From: Natrialbaceae archaeon AArc-T1-2
Lineage (GTDB): Archaea > Halobacteriota > Halobacteria > Halobacteriales > Natrialbaceae
DNA length: 64,000 bases
Assembly (NCBI RefSeq): GCF_030273315.1
Contig: NZ_CP127174.1
Span: forward strand, 558,001-622,000
Direction: 5' to 3'
Positions 44,906-54,285 of this stretch are shown piece after piece. Position numbers and translations under genes: made by a program. The notes under the pieces are model-generated. The model saw only the letters and a list, made by a program, of their open reading frames with translations, did not search any database and had not been told where the DNA came from. Within the stretch, counting starts at the first letter, position 1, and each line of letters starts with the position of its first letter.

Positions 44906-45226
44906 CTATGCCTCCTCCGCGTCGGCGTCGGCGTCGGCCTCTGTCTCCTCGGCGATCTTGTTTCGCTCGAGCATGTGGTCCTGTTCGACCTCGGTGGCGT
45001 GGTCAGCGGACTCGTAGACTTTCGCGTAGCCGACGGTCTTTCGCATCCCGAATTTGGTGTCGAGCGTGCGGACGACGACCTCGTCGGCCTCCTTGTTCAG
45101 TTTCGCCGCGAGGCTGTCACGGACCTGCAGACGCGACGGCGTCGCTTCCTCGTGGGTCAGTTCGAACGTGACGTCCGTCCGGTGCAACATGGGGTTTTCC
45201 TCCTCGGAGATGATGTCGACGTCCAT
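44906..45226 (-). CDS. rps24e: 30S ribosomal protein S24e
   Basis: A 106-residue small-subunit protein. MDVDIISEEENPMLHRTDV, VVVRTLDTKFGMRKTVGYAK and a Glu/Ala/Asp tail fit archaeal S24e. First gene of the S24e-S27ae-Kae1/Bud32 cluster; CTTTTAGGCGC about 40 bp upstream on the minus strand may be part of the promoter. Confidence 0.96.
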   Translation of the reverse strand: MDVDIISEEENPMLHRTDVTFELTHEEATPSRLQVRDSLAAKLNKEADEVVVRTLDTKFGMRKTVGYAKVYESADHATEVEQDHMLERNKIAEETEADADADAEEA

Positions 45227-45423
45227 GATTTCACTCAGTTACCCTACTATCCCCTCGTAGCGCCTAAAAGGATTTCGAACGGCTACCAGCCTCCGATCGA
45301 CGTGCGAGGAGGCGATATCGAGGCCGAAAGCCGATCTTCGTCCGGCCTGCGCCGTACGATTGCACGCGACCTCGCGCCGAACACAACATAAAACGTATGC
45401 CAGTCGCCTGTCTCGGTCACCGT

Positions 45424-46635
45424 ATGCCCTCCAGACGGTGGCTGCTGGCGGGAGCCGGGAGCGTACTCACCGCCCTCGTCGGCGGCCACGCAGTCGCCGG
45501 TCGGACCCGAAGCGACGGCGACTCCGTTCACTGGCCCATGGCTCGCTACGACGCCGCCGGGACCGGTCACAGCCCCGACGCGTCGGGACCGAAAGACGCC
45601 GTCCGGGTCGCCTGGGAGCGAGAGCTGGATACGTCGTTCAGCGGCGCGGTTTCGCCGATCCTCTTCGAGGGTACCCTCTACGCTGTCGGCGGTCCGGTCG
45701 TCGCCCTCGAGGCCGAGACGGGCGAGCTCGAGTTCACTCACGACGGCCCGTATCGCTCGAGTCCCGCACCGGCCGCGACTGACGTCTATCGGACCGACAC
45801 GCTCGCGATCAGTTCGCCGGCGGGCGTCGTCGGGCTGAACGCCGGCGGCGGCTACAGGATTCCGCTGCTTGGCGGCCGGGTCGGCGTCGACCGCTGGCAC
45901 GGCCCCGGCGAGGACCCCGACCGGAGCCCGCTCGGGCCGCCGGATGCGCCGCCACCGGTCGCCGTCGACGACGCGATCTACGCGGCGGTCCCTGGAACCA
46001 ACGACCTCGTCGCGCTCGAGGCCACCGACGGGACCGAACGCTTTCGCGTCTCCCACGGAGCCGGAAGCGGCAACTGGCGGCCGGCCGTCAGAAACGACAC
46101 CGTCTACGCCGTCGGCTACGCACGCGAACTCGGGGCCTACGACGCCGAGACGGGCGAGAACCACTGGACGGTGGAGATCGACGACCTGACGCCTCACGCA
46201 CCGACCGTGACCGACGAGGTCGTCGTCGTGCCGGGCCGGGAGTCGGTGACGGCCGTCGAGGTCGACGACGGGAGCGTCCGCTGGGAGTACGACCACGACG
46301 GCAACGTTTCCCCTCCCGACCGCTCGGACGCCGCCGTCGCCGACGGCCGGGTCTTCGTCGCCGACGGGACCGGCTCGCTGCACGCGATCGACCTCGAATC
46401 CGGCGAGGAGCGCTGGACCGCGTCCGTCGGCGGGCAGGCGTCGCCGGTCGTCGCCGACGGCGTCGTCTACCTCACGCGGCGTACCGTCAGCGTGTACGCG
46501 TTCGACGCCGAAACCGGCGAGGAGCGCTGGGAGTACGATCTGGAACGGCCCACGTCGGCCCCGGCCGTCGGCGACGGGCGCCTCTACCTCGTCGGGAGTC
46601 GCCGAATCGTCGCGCTCGAGGAGGGAGACAGATGA
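45424..46635 (+). CDS. exported PQQ-like beta-propeller protein
   Basis: A 403-residue protein with a Tat-type signal (SRRWLLAGAGSVLTALVGG) and about seven beta-propeller blades in which motifs such as VALEAETGELEF, AIDLESGEERW and AFDAETGEERWEYD recur. Such BamB/PQQ-like proteins act outside the membrane as binding scaffolds or enzymes; the ligand is unknown. Its last codons overlap the start of the membrane protein gene (ATGA), suggesting a functional pair. ATG 45424 is chosen over an ATG 27 bp upstream because it places the RR motif correctly. Confidence 0.85.
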   Translation: MPSRRWLLAGAGSVLTALVGGHAVAGRTRSDGDSVHWPMARYDAAGTGHSPDASGPKDAVRVAWERELDTSFSGAVSPILFEGTLYAVGGPVVALEAETGELEFTHDGPYRSSPAPAATDVYRTDTLAISSPAGVVGLNAGGGYRIPLLGGRVGVDRWHGPGEDPDRSPLGPPDAPPPVAVDDAIYAAVPGTNDLVALEATDGTERFRVSHGAGSGNWRPAVRNDTVYAVGYARELGAYDAETGENHWTVEIDDLTPHAPTVTDEVVVVPGRESVTAVEVDDGSVRWEYDHDGNVSPPDRSDAAVADGRVFVADGTGSLHAIDLESGEERWTASVGGQASPVVADGVVYLTRRTVSVYAFDAETGEERWEYDLERPTSAPAVGDGRLYLVGSRRIVALEEGDR

Positions 46636-47453
46636 CCGGCGAACCGTTCGCGCCGCGGGAGGCGAACGAGAACGATCGACGCCCGGAGGGAACCGAAAGC
46701 GACCGGAAACTCTCCTGGGCCGGCGAGCTCGGGCGGGCGGTTGCACACGTCCGAGCCGATCCGTTCCTGTTCGTTCCGTTCGCTCTCGCCGGGCTCGTCC
46801 TCTCGGTGCTCGACCGGCTCCGGCTACGGGATCCGGTGCCGGTACTGGTCGAACGAGGGCTCCAGGGATCGACGATCGTCGAGTACTCGATCTACCCGAC
46901 CGGAACGCCGGAGAGTGCCCGCCGGATCGGCGCGCTGGTCGACCTCGAGACGCCGTATCTGATCTGGGCGGTCGGCCTCGAGGTCGTCGCCGTGCTTTCG
47001 ATCGCGATCGCCGGCTGGTACACCATCGCTCGAGCCGCCGGCGAGTCGACGACGGCGGGACTGGGCTCGTACGTCGGGTTCGTCGTCCTGGTCGCGGGGG
47101 TGACTCGGCTACTGGGTTCGATCGGTGAAATCACGCTCCAGGGAATCCTCGGGCTGGCCGTCTTCCTGGTCGTGTTTTTCGCCGTACTGATCCTGTTCGC
47201 ACGGCTGTTCGTCGCGCCTGCACTCGCCGCTCTCGGGACGTCGCCGTGGACCGCGGTCAGACGGAGTGTGGCGCTTACAGGCGGTCACGAGCGTGCGCTC
47301 GTGCTGTTGGTGCTCGGCTACGGCATCCTGGTGTGGCTGCTCGGGAGCGTCCCGTACGTCGGCGCGCTGGTGAGTAGCGTCGTCGTCGCCGTCGTCCACG
47401 CCGTTTCGACGGTGACGGTCCTCGAATCGGTGACCGACGGCTCGCTCGAGTAA
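46632..47453 (+). CDS. polytopic membrane protein (DUF7847-like)
   Basis: A 273-residue protein with a charged cytosolic N-terminus and about six hydrophobic helices. The pattern PWTAVRRSVALTGGHERALV followed by two helices resembles haloarchaeal DUF7847 proteins and YckC/glycerophosphoryl-transferase membrane domains. Translationally coupled to the upstream propeller gene. Function is unknown. Confidence 0.75.
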   Translation: MTGEPFAPREANENDRRPEGTESDRKLSWAGELGRAVAHVRADPFLFVPFALAGLVLSVLDRLRLRDPVPVLVERGLQGSTIVEYSIYPTGTPESARRIGALVDLETPYLIWAVGLEVVAVLSIAIAGWYTIARAAGESTTAGLGSYVGFVVLVAGVTRLLGSIGEITLQGILGLAVFLVVFFAVLILFARLFVAPALAALGTSPWTAVRRSVALTGGHERALVLLVLGYGILVWLLGSVPYVGALVSSVVVAVVHAVSTVTVLESVTDGSLE

Positions 47454-47501
47454 CGTCCGGCTCGCTTGTGGTTGTTCCAGTAGATGGCTACACGAGCCGT
47501 A

Positions 47502-48260
47502 TCACTCGATCGGAATCGTCGTCACCTCCCGCGTGGGACGTCGAATCGGGACGTCGACGTCGAGTTCGGCGTTCGTCGCCTCGAGTTCCGCGAGCGTGCG
47601 TTCGATGCCGTTGTGATGGCCCGCCCCGACGACCGCGACCACGTCGTGTCCCGCGTTCTGGAGCCGGTGGAGTCGCTCGGCCATAGCCCGATCGCGCCGA
47701 TCGATCAGGACCGACGTGACCTCAGGGAGCAGCGTCCGCATCGCGTCGATCAGCGGCTCGACGTCGTCGCCGTGTTCGATCTCCCGGAACGGGGTCGTCA
47801 TCACCTCGAGCTGGGCGAGGCGTTCGTGCGGACTCAAAAGCTGTGAGCGCACCATCAGCTTCGGGATCGTGTCGACGCCGACGGCTCTCGACAGCGCCGT
47901 CATGGTCTCGGTGATCGGCTCGTCGACGAGTGCGACGTCGGTTTCGGTTTCGGCGGCGGTCTCGATGGCGGTTTCCATCTCGGTCTCGCCGGGATCGAGT
48001 CCGTAGAGTCGCACGATCGTTCGCTGGATCGCCTGCAAGGTGGCGTAAACGAGCGCCGTCGGCGGCGGAAGCTCCTCGTAGACGTTCGCGAAACCGTCCC
48101 CACCGCGTCGCTCGAGGCGTTGGTACCGCCGCTCGTCGAGTTCGACGGCGACGACGTCAGGCTCTCGCTCGAGGATCATCTCGCGGACCCGCCGACGGTG
48201 AGTCGGCGAGAAGTGGACGCTCGGGACGACGGTGACGGTTCCGGTTTCGGTCGCGGTCAT
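47502..48260 (-). CDS. TraB domain protein
   Basis: A 252-residue protein with the TraB/GumN-type signatures: VTVVPSVHFSPTHRRRV at the start, EPDVVAVELDERRYQRL, and VVAVVGAGHHNGI near the end. The family is related to erythromycin-esterase-like and Tiki hydrolases; archaeal members may be metalloproteases, which is unproven. No C-terminal membrane domain is present, unlike longer TraB proteins. Confidence 0.85.
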   Translation of the reverse strand: MTATETGTVTVVPSVHFSPTHRRRVREMILEREPDVVAVELDERRYQRLERRGGDGFANVYEELPPPTALVYATLQAIQRTIVRLYGLDPGETEMETAIETAAETETDVALVDEPITETMTALSRAVGVDTIPKLMVRSQLLSPHERLAQLEVMTTPFREIEHGDDVEPLIDAMRTLLPEVTSVLIDRRDRAMAERLHRLQNAGHDVVAVVGAGHHNGIERTLAELEATNAELDVDVPIRRPTREVTTIPIE

Positions 48261-48310
48261 GCGATTCGTCTACACCGGACGTGCTCTTGAATCCCCTCCC
48301 GGTCGCTCGC

Positions 48311-48616
48311 TCACCCCTGTGGAGGTCGTCCGAGCGCTTCTTCGACGGCGGCGACCCGTTCGGCGGTGTGTTGTTCCCTGTTGGGCTGGTCGTCGACCTC
48401 GAGGGAGGTGATGATACGGTCTTCTTCGATCTCGTCGTGTGCTGCCTGTGCGGCGGCGAAGATCTCGCCGACGTCGTCGGCGGCGATGATCGTATCCATC
48501 GGCGTCAGCTCGTAGGTGACCTCGAACTCCTCGAGCGCCTCGATAGCCGAGGCGATTTCGTCTGACATGTGCTCTTCACGGATCGGAACGATCTCGAGTC
48601 TGGCGATTGCGGTCAT
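48311..48616 (-). CDS. MTH1187 family thiamine-binding protein
   Basis: A 101-residue ferredoxin-like fold: MTAIARLEIVPIREEHMSDE and EVTYELTPMDTIIAADDVGE. The family (MTH1187/YkoF) binds thiamine or related molecules. ATG 48616 gives the usual N-terminus, starting directly with the first strand. Confidence 0.88.
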   Translation of the reverse strand: MTAIARLEIVPIREEHMSDEIASAIEALEEFEVTYELTPMDTIIAADDVGEIFAAAQAAHDEIEEDRIITSLEVDDQPNREQHTAERVAAVEEALGRPPQG

Positions 48617-48804
48617 GATACTCGTGAACGGCTCTCGGTGCCGCCCCGAGTCGTACCACGTCATCGCTCAAGTACCTTGGTCGGCCGTCACGCGCGACGC
48701 GTTCGGAAACGGGCTGGGTTCGACCCGACTTTCGAAACCACTTGTAGTTACGTCTCTTTGCATTCTCCAATGTACTTAACTAGTTTCATCCACAAGGGAG
48801 GCAC

Positions 48805-49782
48805 ATGCTCGCCGACGAGTTCGGGCGCGAGGTGACGGGAGTCCGCATCTCGCTCACCGACCGGTGTAACTTCGATTGCGTCTACTGTCACAACGAGGGG
48901 CTCGGAGATACACGTGGCCCGATGGAGCCTCAGGACGACGAGATGAGTACCGACGACGTCGTGCGCTTTCTCGAGGTCGCCGCCGAGTTCGACGTCGACG
49001 CCGTGAAGTTCACCGGCGGCGAACCGATGTTGCGACAGGATCTGGAGGAGATCATCGAGCGGACCCCCGACCCGATGGAAGTATCGCTGACGACCAACGG
49101 TACGTTCCTCCCCGGGCGCGCTCCCGACCTCGTCGAGGCCGGCCTCGAGCGGGTCAACGTCTCCCAGGACGCGCTCGATCCGGAGGCGTTCGCCGAGGTG
49201 ACCCAGAGCGGGGCCTACGAGAAGGTGATCGAGGGCGTCGACGCCGCGCTCGAGGCCGGGCTCGATCCCGTCAAGCTCAACATGGTCGTCTTCGAGCACA
49301 CGGCGGGCTACGTTCCGGAGATGGTCGATCACGTCGCCGAAAACGACGGGCTCCAGCTCCAGCTCATCGAGTACATGCCCGAACTCACCGGCAAGCCGGA
49401 GTGGGCGATCGACATCGATCGCGTCCACGGCTGGCTCGAGGAACAGGCCGAGTGGGTCGAACATCGCGAGATGCACGACCGCAAACGGTACTGGGTCGGT
49501 GGCGAGAACCAGTCCGAGGCCGGGATGGTCGAGATCGTCGACCCCGTCGAGAATCCCACCTTCTGTGCGAACTGCCACCGCGTCCGGGTCACCCACGACG
49601 GCCACCTGAAGGGCTGTCTCAATCGCAACGACGACCTCCGTCCGATGGGTGAGATGACCAAACCCGAGATACGCGACGCGTTTCGTGAAACGGTCGCGAA
49701 CCGGGTCCCCTACTACGGCGAGTACATGGTCCGCAACGACGAAGGCGAGTGGGAGTTCAACGAGGAGTACATCGGCGTCTAG
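48805..49782 (+). CDS. moaA: GTP 3',8-cyclase MoaA
   Basis: Radical-SAM enzyme of 325 residues performing the first step of molybdenum cofactor synthesis. The SAM cluster motif is RCNFDCVYC, the SAM-binding motif [10 protein letters not shown], and the C-terminal cluster is [31 protein letters not shown] stretch about 28 bp upstream is probably its TATA element. Its TAG shares CTAG (49779-49782) with a convergent small frame. Confidence 0.95.
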   Translation: MLADEFGREVTGVRISLTDRCNFDCVYCHNEGLGDTRGPMEPQDDEMSTDDVVRFLEVAAEFDVDAVKFTGGEPMLRQDLEEIIERTPDPMEVSLTTNGTFLPGRAPDLVEAGLERVNVSQDALDPEAFAEVTQSGAYEKVIEGVDAALEAGLDPVKLNMVVFEHTAGYVPEMVDHVAENDGLQLQLIEYMPELTGKPEWAIDIDRVHGWLEEQAEWVEHREMHDRKRYWVGGENQSEAGMVEIVDPVENPTFCANCHRVRVTHDGHLKGCLNRNDDLRPMGEMTKPEIRDAFRETVANRVPYYGEYMVRNDEGEWEFNEEYIGV

Positions 49783-49961
49783 CTGGATTTTGTTCCGTCG
49801 GTCGAGTTGCCGAGTCGATCGATGACGTTCCGTGCAATCGACCGATCGCCTTCGGGTGTGTTCTCGTTTTCGAAGTATCGTTGTACCTCGCTACGGACGC
49901 ACTCGAGTTCGCGAGCGGAGAACGAACACGGAGGCGGTGGAAGCGACGTGTAGATCACCAC
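49779..49961 (-). CDS. possible small protein convergent to moaA
   Basis: A frame of 60 codons from a GTG-GTG start: [20 protein letters not shown], then [20 protein letters not shown] and [16 protein letters not shown]. Third positions favour G/C and the C-terminal half looks like a helical, charged protein. The frame remains open further upstream without an ATG, so the start is uncertain. No family is recognised. It may be genuine or a fragment. Confidence 0.45.
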   Translation of the reverse strand: MVIYTSLPPPPCSFSARELECVRSEVQRYFENENTPEGDRSIARNVIDRLGNSTDGTKSS

Positions 49962-50106
49962 ACTGACCGGGAACGCCGTCGTCGAGTTGACACGCCGGCG
50001 TCCGGGCGGACATTCGTTGCCCTTAAGTGTCCTACCCGGATACGTTCTGGTGCGATACGCTGTAGGGGTCCGGCCCCGAGTCCGAGAGGGCGACGATAGA
50101 CTGCGA

Positions 50107-50190
50107 GTCGTGGTAGCCAAGCAGGCCCAAGGCGCATGGTTGCTAACCATGTGGCGTCAAGCCTCCGGGGTTCGAATCCCCGCCACGACG
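50107..50190 (+). tRNA. tRNA-Ser (GCT)
   Basis: Class II tRNA. The acceptor GTCGTGG pairs with CCACGAC (50183-50189), G50190 being the discriminator. The anticodon stem CATGG/CCATG presents GCT, and an extended variable arm and the T-arm CGGGG-TTCGAAT-CCCCG follow. It precedes the S13 gene and is probably processed from the same transcript; TTAAG at about 50021 may be part of the promoter. Confidence 0.95.
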
Positions 50191-50270
50191 TCGAACACGA
50201 ACTCCACCGGCCAGTGCCAGTGTCGGCCGGGGCTCGTATCGCGCACACAAGAGACACAGATACACGACAC

Positions 50271-50783
50271 ATGAGCGAGGAAGAACAACAACAGGAGGAC
50301 GACGACCTCCAATACTTCGTCCGGATCGGACAGACCGACCTGGACGGGACGAAGTCCGTCGAGCGCTCGCTCTCGGAGATGAACGGGATCGGCCGCCGAA
50401 CCGCCCGGATCATCGCCGACGAGGCGGGCGTCGACCGAACAGCGACGTTCGGTGCTCTCGAGGACGACGTCATCGACGAGGTCGTCGAGGTCGTAGAGAA
50501 CTACGCCGAGGAAGTCCCCGACTGGCTCAACAACCGCCAGAAGGACTTCTACACCGGCGAAACGACCCACGAGATCGGGAACGATCTCCAGTTGACCCGA
50601 CAGCACGACATCAACCGGATGAAGATGATCGACTCCTACCGGGGTATCCGCCACAAGCGCGGCCAGAAGGTTCGCGGCCAGCGGACGAAGTCTACGGGTC
50701 GTACCGAAGGAACCATCGGCGTCAACGTCGAGGAGATCCGCGAAGAGGAAGCCGCCGAAGGCGAAGAGGGTGGTGAAGAGTAA
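50271..50783 (+). CDS. rps13: 30S ribosomal protein S13
   Basis: A 170-residue protein of the small-subunit head. IGQTDLDGTKSVERSLSEMN, GIGRRTARIIADEAGVD and YRGIRHKRGQKVRGQRTKST are diagnostic, with acidic extensions at both ends. First protein gene of the superoperon. Its TAA overlaps the ATG of rps4 by one base. Confidence 0.97.
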   Translation: MSEEEQQQEDDDLQYFVRIGQTDLDGTKSVERSLSEMNGIGRRTARIIADEAGVDRTATFGALEDDVIDEVVEVVENYAEEVPDWLNNRQKDFYTGETTHEIGNDLQLTRQHDINRMKMIDSYRGIRHKRGQKVRGQRTKSTGRTEGTIGVNVEEIREEEAAEGEEGGEE

Positions 50784-51304
50784 TGCCGCTTGGAACCGAC
50801 ACCAAACAGTACGAGACGCCGAATCACCCCTTCCAGGGTGAACGAATCGCAACCGAGCACTCGCTGATCGACCGCTACGGGCTCGCGAACAAAGAAGAGC
50901 TCTGGCGGGCCCAGTCTCAGCTTCGGTCCTACCGACGCGAGGCTCGTGAGCTGCTCGCCCAGCCACAGGACGAAGAGACCGTCATGCGCCGACGCGAGGA
51001 GTTTCTCGGCCGGCTCAAGCGCATCGGCGTCCTAGACGAGTCGGGCGATCTCGGTGCCGTCCTCGGCCTCGAGATCGAAGACGTCCTCGAGCGCCGACTG
51101 CAGACGGTCGTCTACCGTAAGGGGCTCGCAAACACGACCCGGCAGGCTCGACAGTTCATCATCCACGGACACGTCGTGGTCGGTGACCGACGTCACCAGA
51201 TCCCGTCGTACGTCGTCGACGTCGACGAGGAAGGACTCGTCGCGTTCGACGAGAACAGTCCGCTCGCCGACGAACTCCACCCCGAACGCGCGGAGGGACA
51301 ATAA
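50783..51304 (+). CDS. rps4: 30S ribosomal protein S4
   Basis: A 173-residue rRNA-binding assembly protein. TKQYETPNHPFQGERIATEH is the archaeal N-terminus; the S4 RNA-binding domain lies around ERRLQTVVYRKGLANTTRQA and RQFIIHGHVVVGDRR. Directly coupled to rps13 and followed without a gap by rps11. Confidence 0.97.
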   Translation: MPLGTDTKQYETPNHPFQGERIATEHSLIDRYGLANKEELWRAQSQLRSYRREARELLAQPQDEETVMRRREEFLGRLKRIGVLDESGDLGAVLGLEIEDVLERRLQTVVYRKGLANTTRQARQFIIHGHVVVGDRRHQIPSYVVDVDEEGLVAFDENSPLADELHPERAEGQ

Positions 51305-51691
51305 ATGGCAGACGACGAGAAATGGGGCATCGCCCACGTGCACGCATCGTTCAACAACACCATCATGACCGTGACTGATCTCACGGGCGCGGAGACGATC
51401 GCCAAATCCTCTGGCGGAACGGCGGTCAAACAAAACCGCGACGAGGCCTCGCCGTACGCTGCGATGCAGATGGCAGAGGAGGTCGCCGAAGAGATCAAAA
51501 GCGCCGGCATCACCGGCCTGCACGTTCACGTCCGTGGTCCCGGCGGGAACCTCCAGAAGTCCCCCGGTCCCGGCGCGCAGGCGACGATCCGCGCGCTCGC
51601 CCGGTCGGGCATCGAGATCGGCCGCATCGAGGACGTGACCCCGATCCCACACGACGGGTCGCGTGCACCAAAGGGTAAAGGCGGCTACTAG
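51305..51691 (+). CDS. rps11: 30S ribosomal protein S11
   Basis: A 128-residue platform protein: [42 protein letters not shown] and the conserved end [18 protein letters not shown]. It starts on the base after the rps4 stop. Confidence 0.98.
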   Translation: MADDEKWGIAHVHASFNNTIMTVTDLTGAETIAKSSGGTAVKQNRDEASPYAAMQMAEEVAEEIKSAGITGLHVHVRGPGGNLQKSPGPGAQATIRALARSGIEIGRIEDVTPIPHDGSRAPKGKGGY

Positions 51692-51694
51692 ACA

Positions 51695-52444
51695 ATGACC
51701 GAAGAGTACGACGTCGAGTTCGTCGAACGCGAGGATCGGAAGGCGCGGTTTCTCGTCCGCGGAATCACGCCCGCGTTCGCAAACGGGATCCGCCGGGCGA
51801 TGATCGCGGACGTGCCGACGATGGCAATCGACACCGTCAGATTCGTCGAGAACTCGTCGGTCATGTTCGACGAGCAACTCGCCTTGCGTCTCGGGCTCGT
51901 TCCACTGACTACGCCGCCTGCGGGAGAGTTCGCCGAAGGCGAGTCCGTCACGCTCTCGATCGACGTCGAAGGACCGGGCACCGCCTACTCGGGCGATCTC
52001 TTCTCGAGCGACGAGCTCGTCCAGCCCGCAGACGAGAACGTCCCGATCATCGAACTCACGGACGGTCAACGCCTCGAGGCTGAGGCAGACGCCGTCTACG
52101 ACCGTGGCAAGAGCCACGCCAAACACCAGGGCGGAGTCGCCGTCGGCTATCGACACCTCCAGAAGGTGGTCGTCGAAGGCGATCTCCCCGAGTTCGAGGA
52201 CGACGAGGCACGGATCGTCCGCGGCGTGATAGAAGACGACGGCGAGCTCGTTCCGACGAGCGAGTTCGACCACGATCTCTCGAACCGGTATCCGGGCAAG
52301 GAAATTCGGGTCGAAGACGTGCCGAACGCCTTCGTCTTCCACGCCGAGACCGACGGCTCGTTCACCGTCGACGAACTGGTCGCGCGCGCGGCCGACTCGC
52401 TCGAGTCGCGTGCGGTCGAACTCGAGAACGCAGTACAGCTATAG
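51695..52444 (+). CDS. rpoD: DNA-directed RNA polymerase subunit D
   Basis: Alpha-like assembly subunit of archaeal RNA polymerase, 249 residues. [20 protein letters not shown] and [17 protein letters not shown] are the family core, and the C-terminal dimerisation part is present. The sequence has no cysteine, so the Fe-S cluster domain found in some archaeal D subunits cannot be formed here. 3 bp after rps11. Confidence 0.96.
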   Translation: MTEEYDVEFVEREDRKARFLVRGITPAFANGIRRAMIADVPTMAIDTVRFVENSSVMFDEQLALRLGLVPLTTPPAGEFAEGESVTLSIDVEGPGTAYSGDLFSSDELVQPADENVPIIELTDGQRLEAEADAVYDRGKSHAKHQGGVAVGYRHLQKVVVEGDLPEFEDDEARIVRGVIEDDGELVPTSEFDHDLSNRYPGKEIRVEDVPNAFVFHAETDGSFTVDELVARAADSLESRAVELENAVQL

Positions 52445-52567
52445 AATCGATGTTCCGACGCCTCTTCCCCCGATCGACGACGGTCGCCGGTGCCGCGAGC
52501 TACGAGGCCGGCGACGTCCCGAGAATCGAAAGGGGTTTGAAGGGGCGACGGGTAGACAGAAGTGCGA

Positions 52568-52652
52568 GCAGGGATAGCCAAGTCTGGCCAACGGCGCAGC
52601 GTTCAGGGCGCTGTCTCGTAGGAGTCCGCAGGTTCAAATCCTGCTCCCTGCA
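52568..52652 (+). tRNA. tRNA-Leu (CAG)
   Basis: Class II tRNA: acceptor GCAGGGA/TCCCTGC (52645-52651), discriminator A52652, anticodon loop TTCAGGG between GCAGC-type stems presenting CAG, a long variable arm, and T-arm CGCAGG-TTCAAAT-CCTGC. It lies between rpoD and rpl18e inside the superoperon, its usual haloarchaeal place. Confidence 0.94.
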
Positions 52653-52704
52653 TCCACTTCTTTCGGACCTGCAAACGGTCCACACCAGATATACGAGGAC
52701 ACCA

Positions 52705-53058
52705 ATGAGTAGCAAAACGAATCCGAGGCTCAACGATCTCATCGCCGATCTGAAGTCGGCGTCTCGCGAGACGGACGCCGATGTCTGGCGTGACGTCGCG
52801 AGTCGCCTCGAGAAGCCCCGATCGACCCACGCGGAGGTGAACCTGGGGCGGATCGAGCGATATGCACGCGAAGACGAGACAGTCGTCGTTCCCGGCAAGG
52901 TGCTGGGATCCGGCGCGCTCCAGAAGTCAGTTACCGTCGCCGCCGTCGACTTCTCCTCGTCGGCAGAGACGAAGATCGACCAGGTCGGCGAACCAGTACA
53001 GCTCGAGCAACTGCTCGAAGAGAACCCGGAAGGATCCGACGTGCGGGTGATCGCATGA
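52705..53058 (+). CDS. rpl18e: 50S ribosomal protein L18e
   Basis: A 117-residue large-subunit protein. [40 protein letters not shown] and [20 protein letters not shown] mark the family. Overlaps rpl13 by four bases (ATGA). Confidence 0.96.
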   Translation: MSSKTNPRLNDLIADLKSASRETDADVWRDVASRLEKPRSTHAEVNLGRIERYAREDETVVVPGKVLGSGALQKSVTVAAVDFSSSAETKIDQVGEPVQLEQLLEENPEGSDVRVIA

Positions 53059-53507
53059 GCGTCAACACCGCAGAGTTCGACGCCGACGTCGTCGTCGACG
53101 CCCGCGACTGCATCCTGGGTCGGGTCGCGAGCCAGGTCGCCGAACGCGCACTCGAGGGCGACCGCGTCGCCGTCGTCAACGCGGAAGACGCCGTCATCAC
53201 GGGCGACAAAAACGACGTCTTCGAAACCTACCGCAAGCGCCTGCAACTCGGCTCGGACAGCGGTCCGTACTACCCCAAGCGGCCGGACACGATCTTCAAG
53301 CGGTCGGTCCGTGGCATGCTGCCGTACAAGAAAAAACGCGGCCGCAAGGCCTTCGAGAACGTCCGCGTCTACGTGGGCAACCCCTACGAGGACGGCGACA
53401 GCGAGGCCGAGATCCTCCCGGACACGTCGCTGGATCGGCTCTCGAACATCCGCTTCGTGCACTTACACGAAGTGTCCGAACAGTTAGGTGCTAACGTCAC
53501 ATGGTAA
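53055..53507 (+). CDS. rpl13: 50S ribosomal protein L13
   Basis: A 150-residue large-subunit protein: [32 protein letters not shown], and [20 protein letters not shown]. It overlaps rps9 by 7 bp. Confidence 0.97.
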   Translation: MSVNTAEFDADVVVDARDCILGRVASQVAERALEGDRVAVVNAEDAVITGDKNDVFETYRKRLQLGSDSGPYYPKRPDTIFKRSVRGMLPYKKKRGRKAFENVRVYVGNPYEDGDSEAEILPDTSLDRLSNIRFVHLHEVSEQLGANVTW

Positions 53508-53899
53508 CGAACACGAGTGGCAAGAAAAAGACCGCCGTCGCTCGCGCAACGGTTAGCGAGGGCGAGGGTCGCGTGCGTATCAACTCCCAGCCGGTCGAGC
53601 TGGTCGAACCGGAGATGTCCCGGCTGAAGATGCTCGAGCCGTTCCGTATCGCCGGCGAGGACCTCCGCAGCGAGGTCGACGTCGACGTTCGCGTCGACGG
53701 TGGTGGCATCAGCGGCCAGGCAGACGCCGTCCGCACGGCCATCGCCCGGGGCATCGTCCAGCACACGAACGACGCCGAACTCCGCGACGCGTACATGGAG
53801 TTCGACCGGTCGCTGCTGGTCAACGACGTCCGCCAGTCCGAACCCAAAAAGTGGGGCGGTCCGGGAGCACGGGCCCGCTACCAGAAGTCCTACCGCTGA
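53501..53899 (+). CDS. rps9: 30S ribosomal protein S9
   Basis: A 132-residue protein whose C-terminal tail reaches the P-site t[43 protein letters not shown] and the end [12 protein letters not shown] are diagnostic. Translational coupling with rpl13 is implied by the overlap. Confidence 0.97.
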   Translation: MVTNTSGKKKTAVARATVSEGEGRVRINSQPVELVEPEMSRLKMLEPFRIAGEDLRSEVDVDVRVDGGGISGQADAVRTAIARGIVQHTNDAELRDAYMEFDRSLLVNDVRQSEPKKWGGPGARARYQKSYR

Positions 53900-53911
53900 G
53901 GTGATCAGGAT

Positions 53912-54106
53912 ATGATGGTACCGGTCCGGTGTTTCACCTGTGGCACCGTCGTAGGCGAACACTGGGAAGCGTTCGACGAGCGAGCGAACGAGGGCGAGGA
54001 AGACCCACAGGAGGTTCTCGACGACCTCGGCGTCGATCGGTACTGCTGTCGGCGAATGCTCGTCTCTCACACCGACCTCGTCGACGTCGTCGCACCATAC
54101 CAGTAA
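53912..54106 (+). CDS. rpoN: DNA-directed RNA polymerase subunit N
   Basis: A 64-residue zinc-binding Rpb10 homologue. [14 protein letters not shown] supplies the first Cys pair and [12 protein letters not shown] the adjacent pair. The first two codons are both ATG. Its TAA overlaps the rpoK start by one base. Confidence 0.97.
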   Translation: MMVPVRCFTCGTVVGEHWEAFDERANEGEEDPQEVLDDLGVDRYCCRRMLVSHTDLVDVVAPYQ

Positions 54107-54285
54107 TGCAGAGACAACGACACAACCGCTACGAGAAAGCGCGGATCCTCGGCGCGAGAGCGCTGCAGGTCTCACACGGCGCACCGGTGTTGATCGAAAC
54201 CGACCAGTCGGAGCCGATCCTCATCGCCGCCGAAGAGTACGACGCCGGCGTGTTGCCGTTTACGGTCGACCGAGGTGAGGCGTAG
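54106..54285 (+). CDS. rpoK: DNA-directed RNA polymerase subunit K
   Basis: A 59-residue Rpb6/omega homologue: [20 protein letters not shown] and [19 protein letters not shown]. Placed between rpoN and enolase as in most haloarchaea; the enolase ATG follows the stop directly. Confidence 0.97.
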   Translation: MQRQRHNRYEKARILGARALQVSHGAPVLIETDQSEPILIAAEEYDAGVLPFTVDRGEA

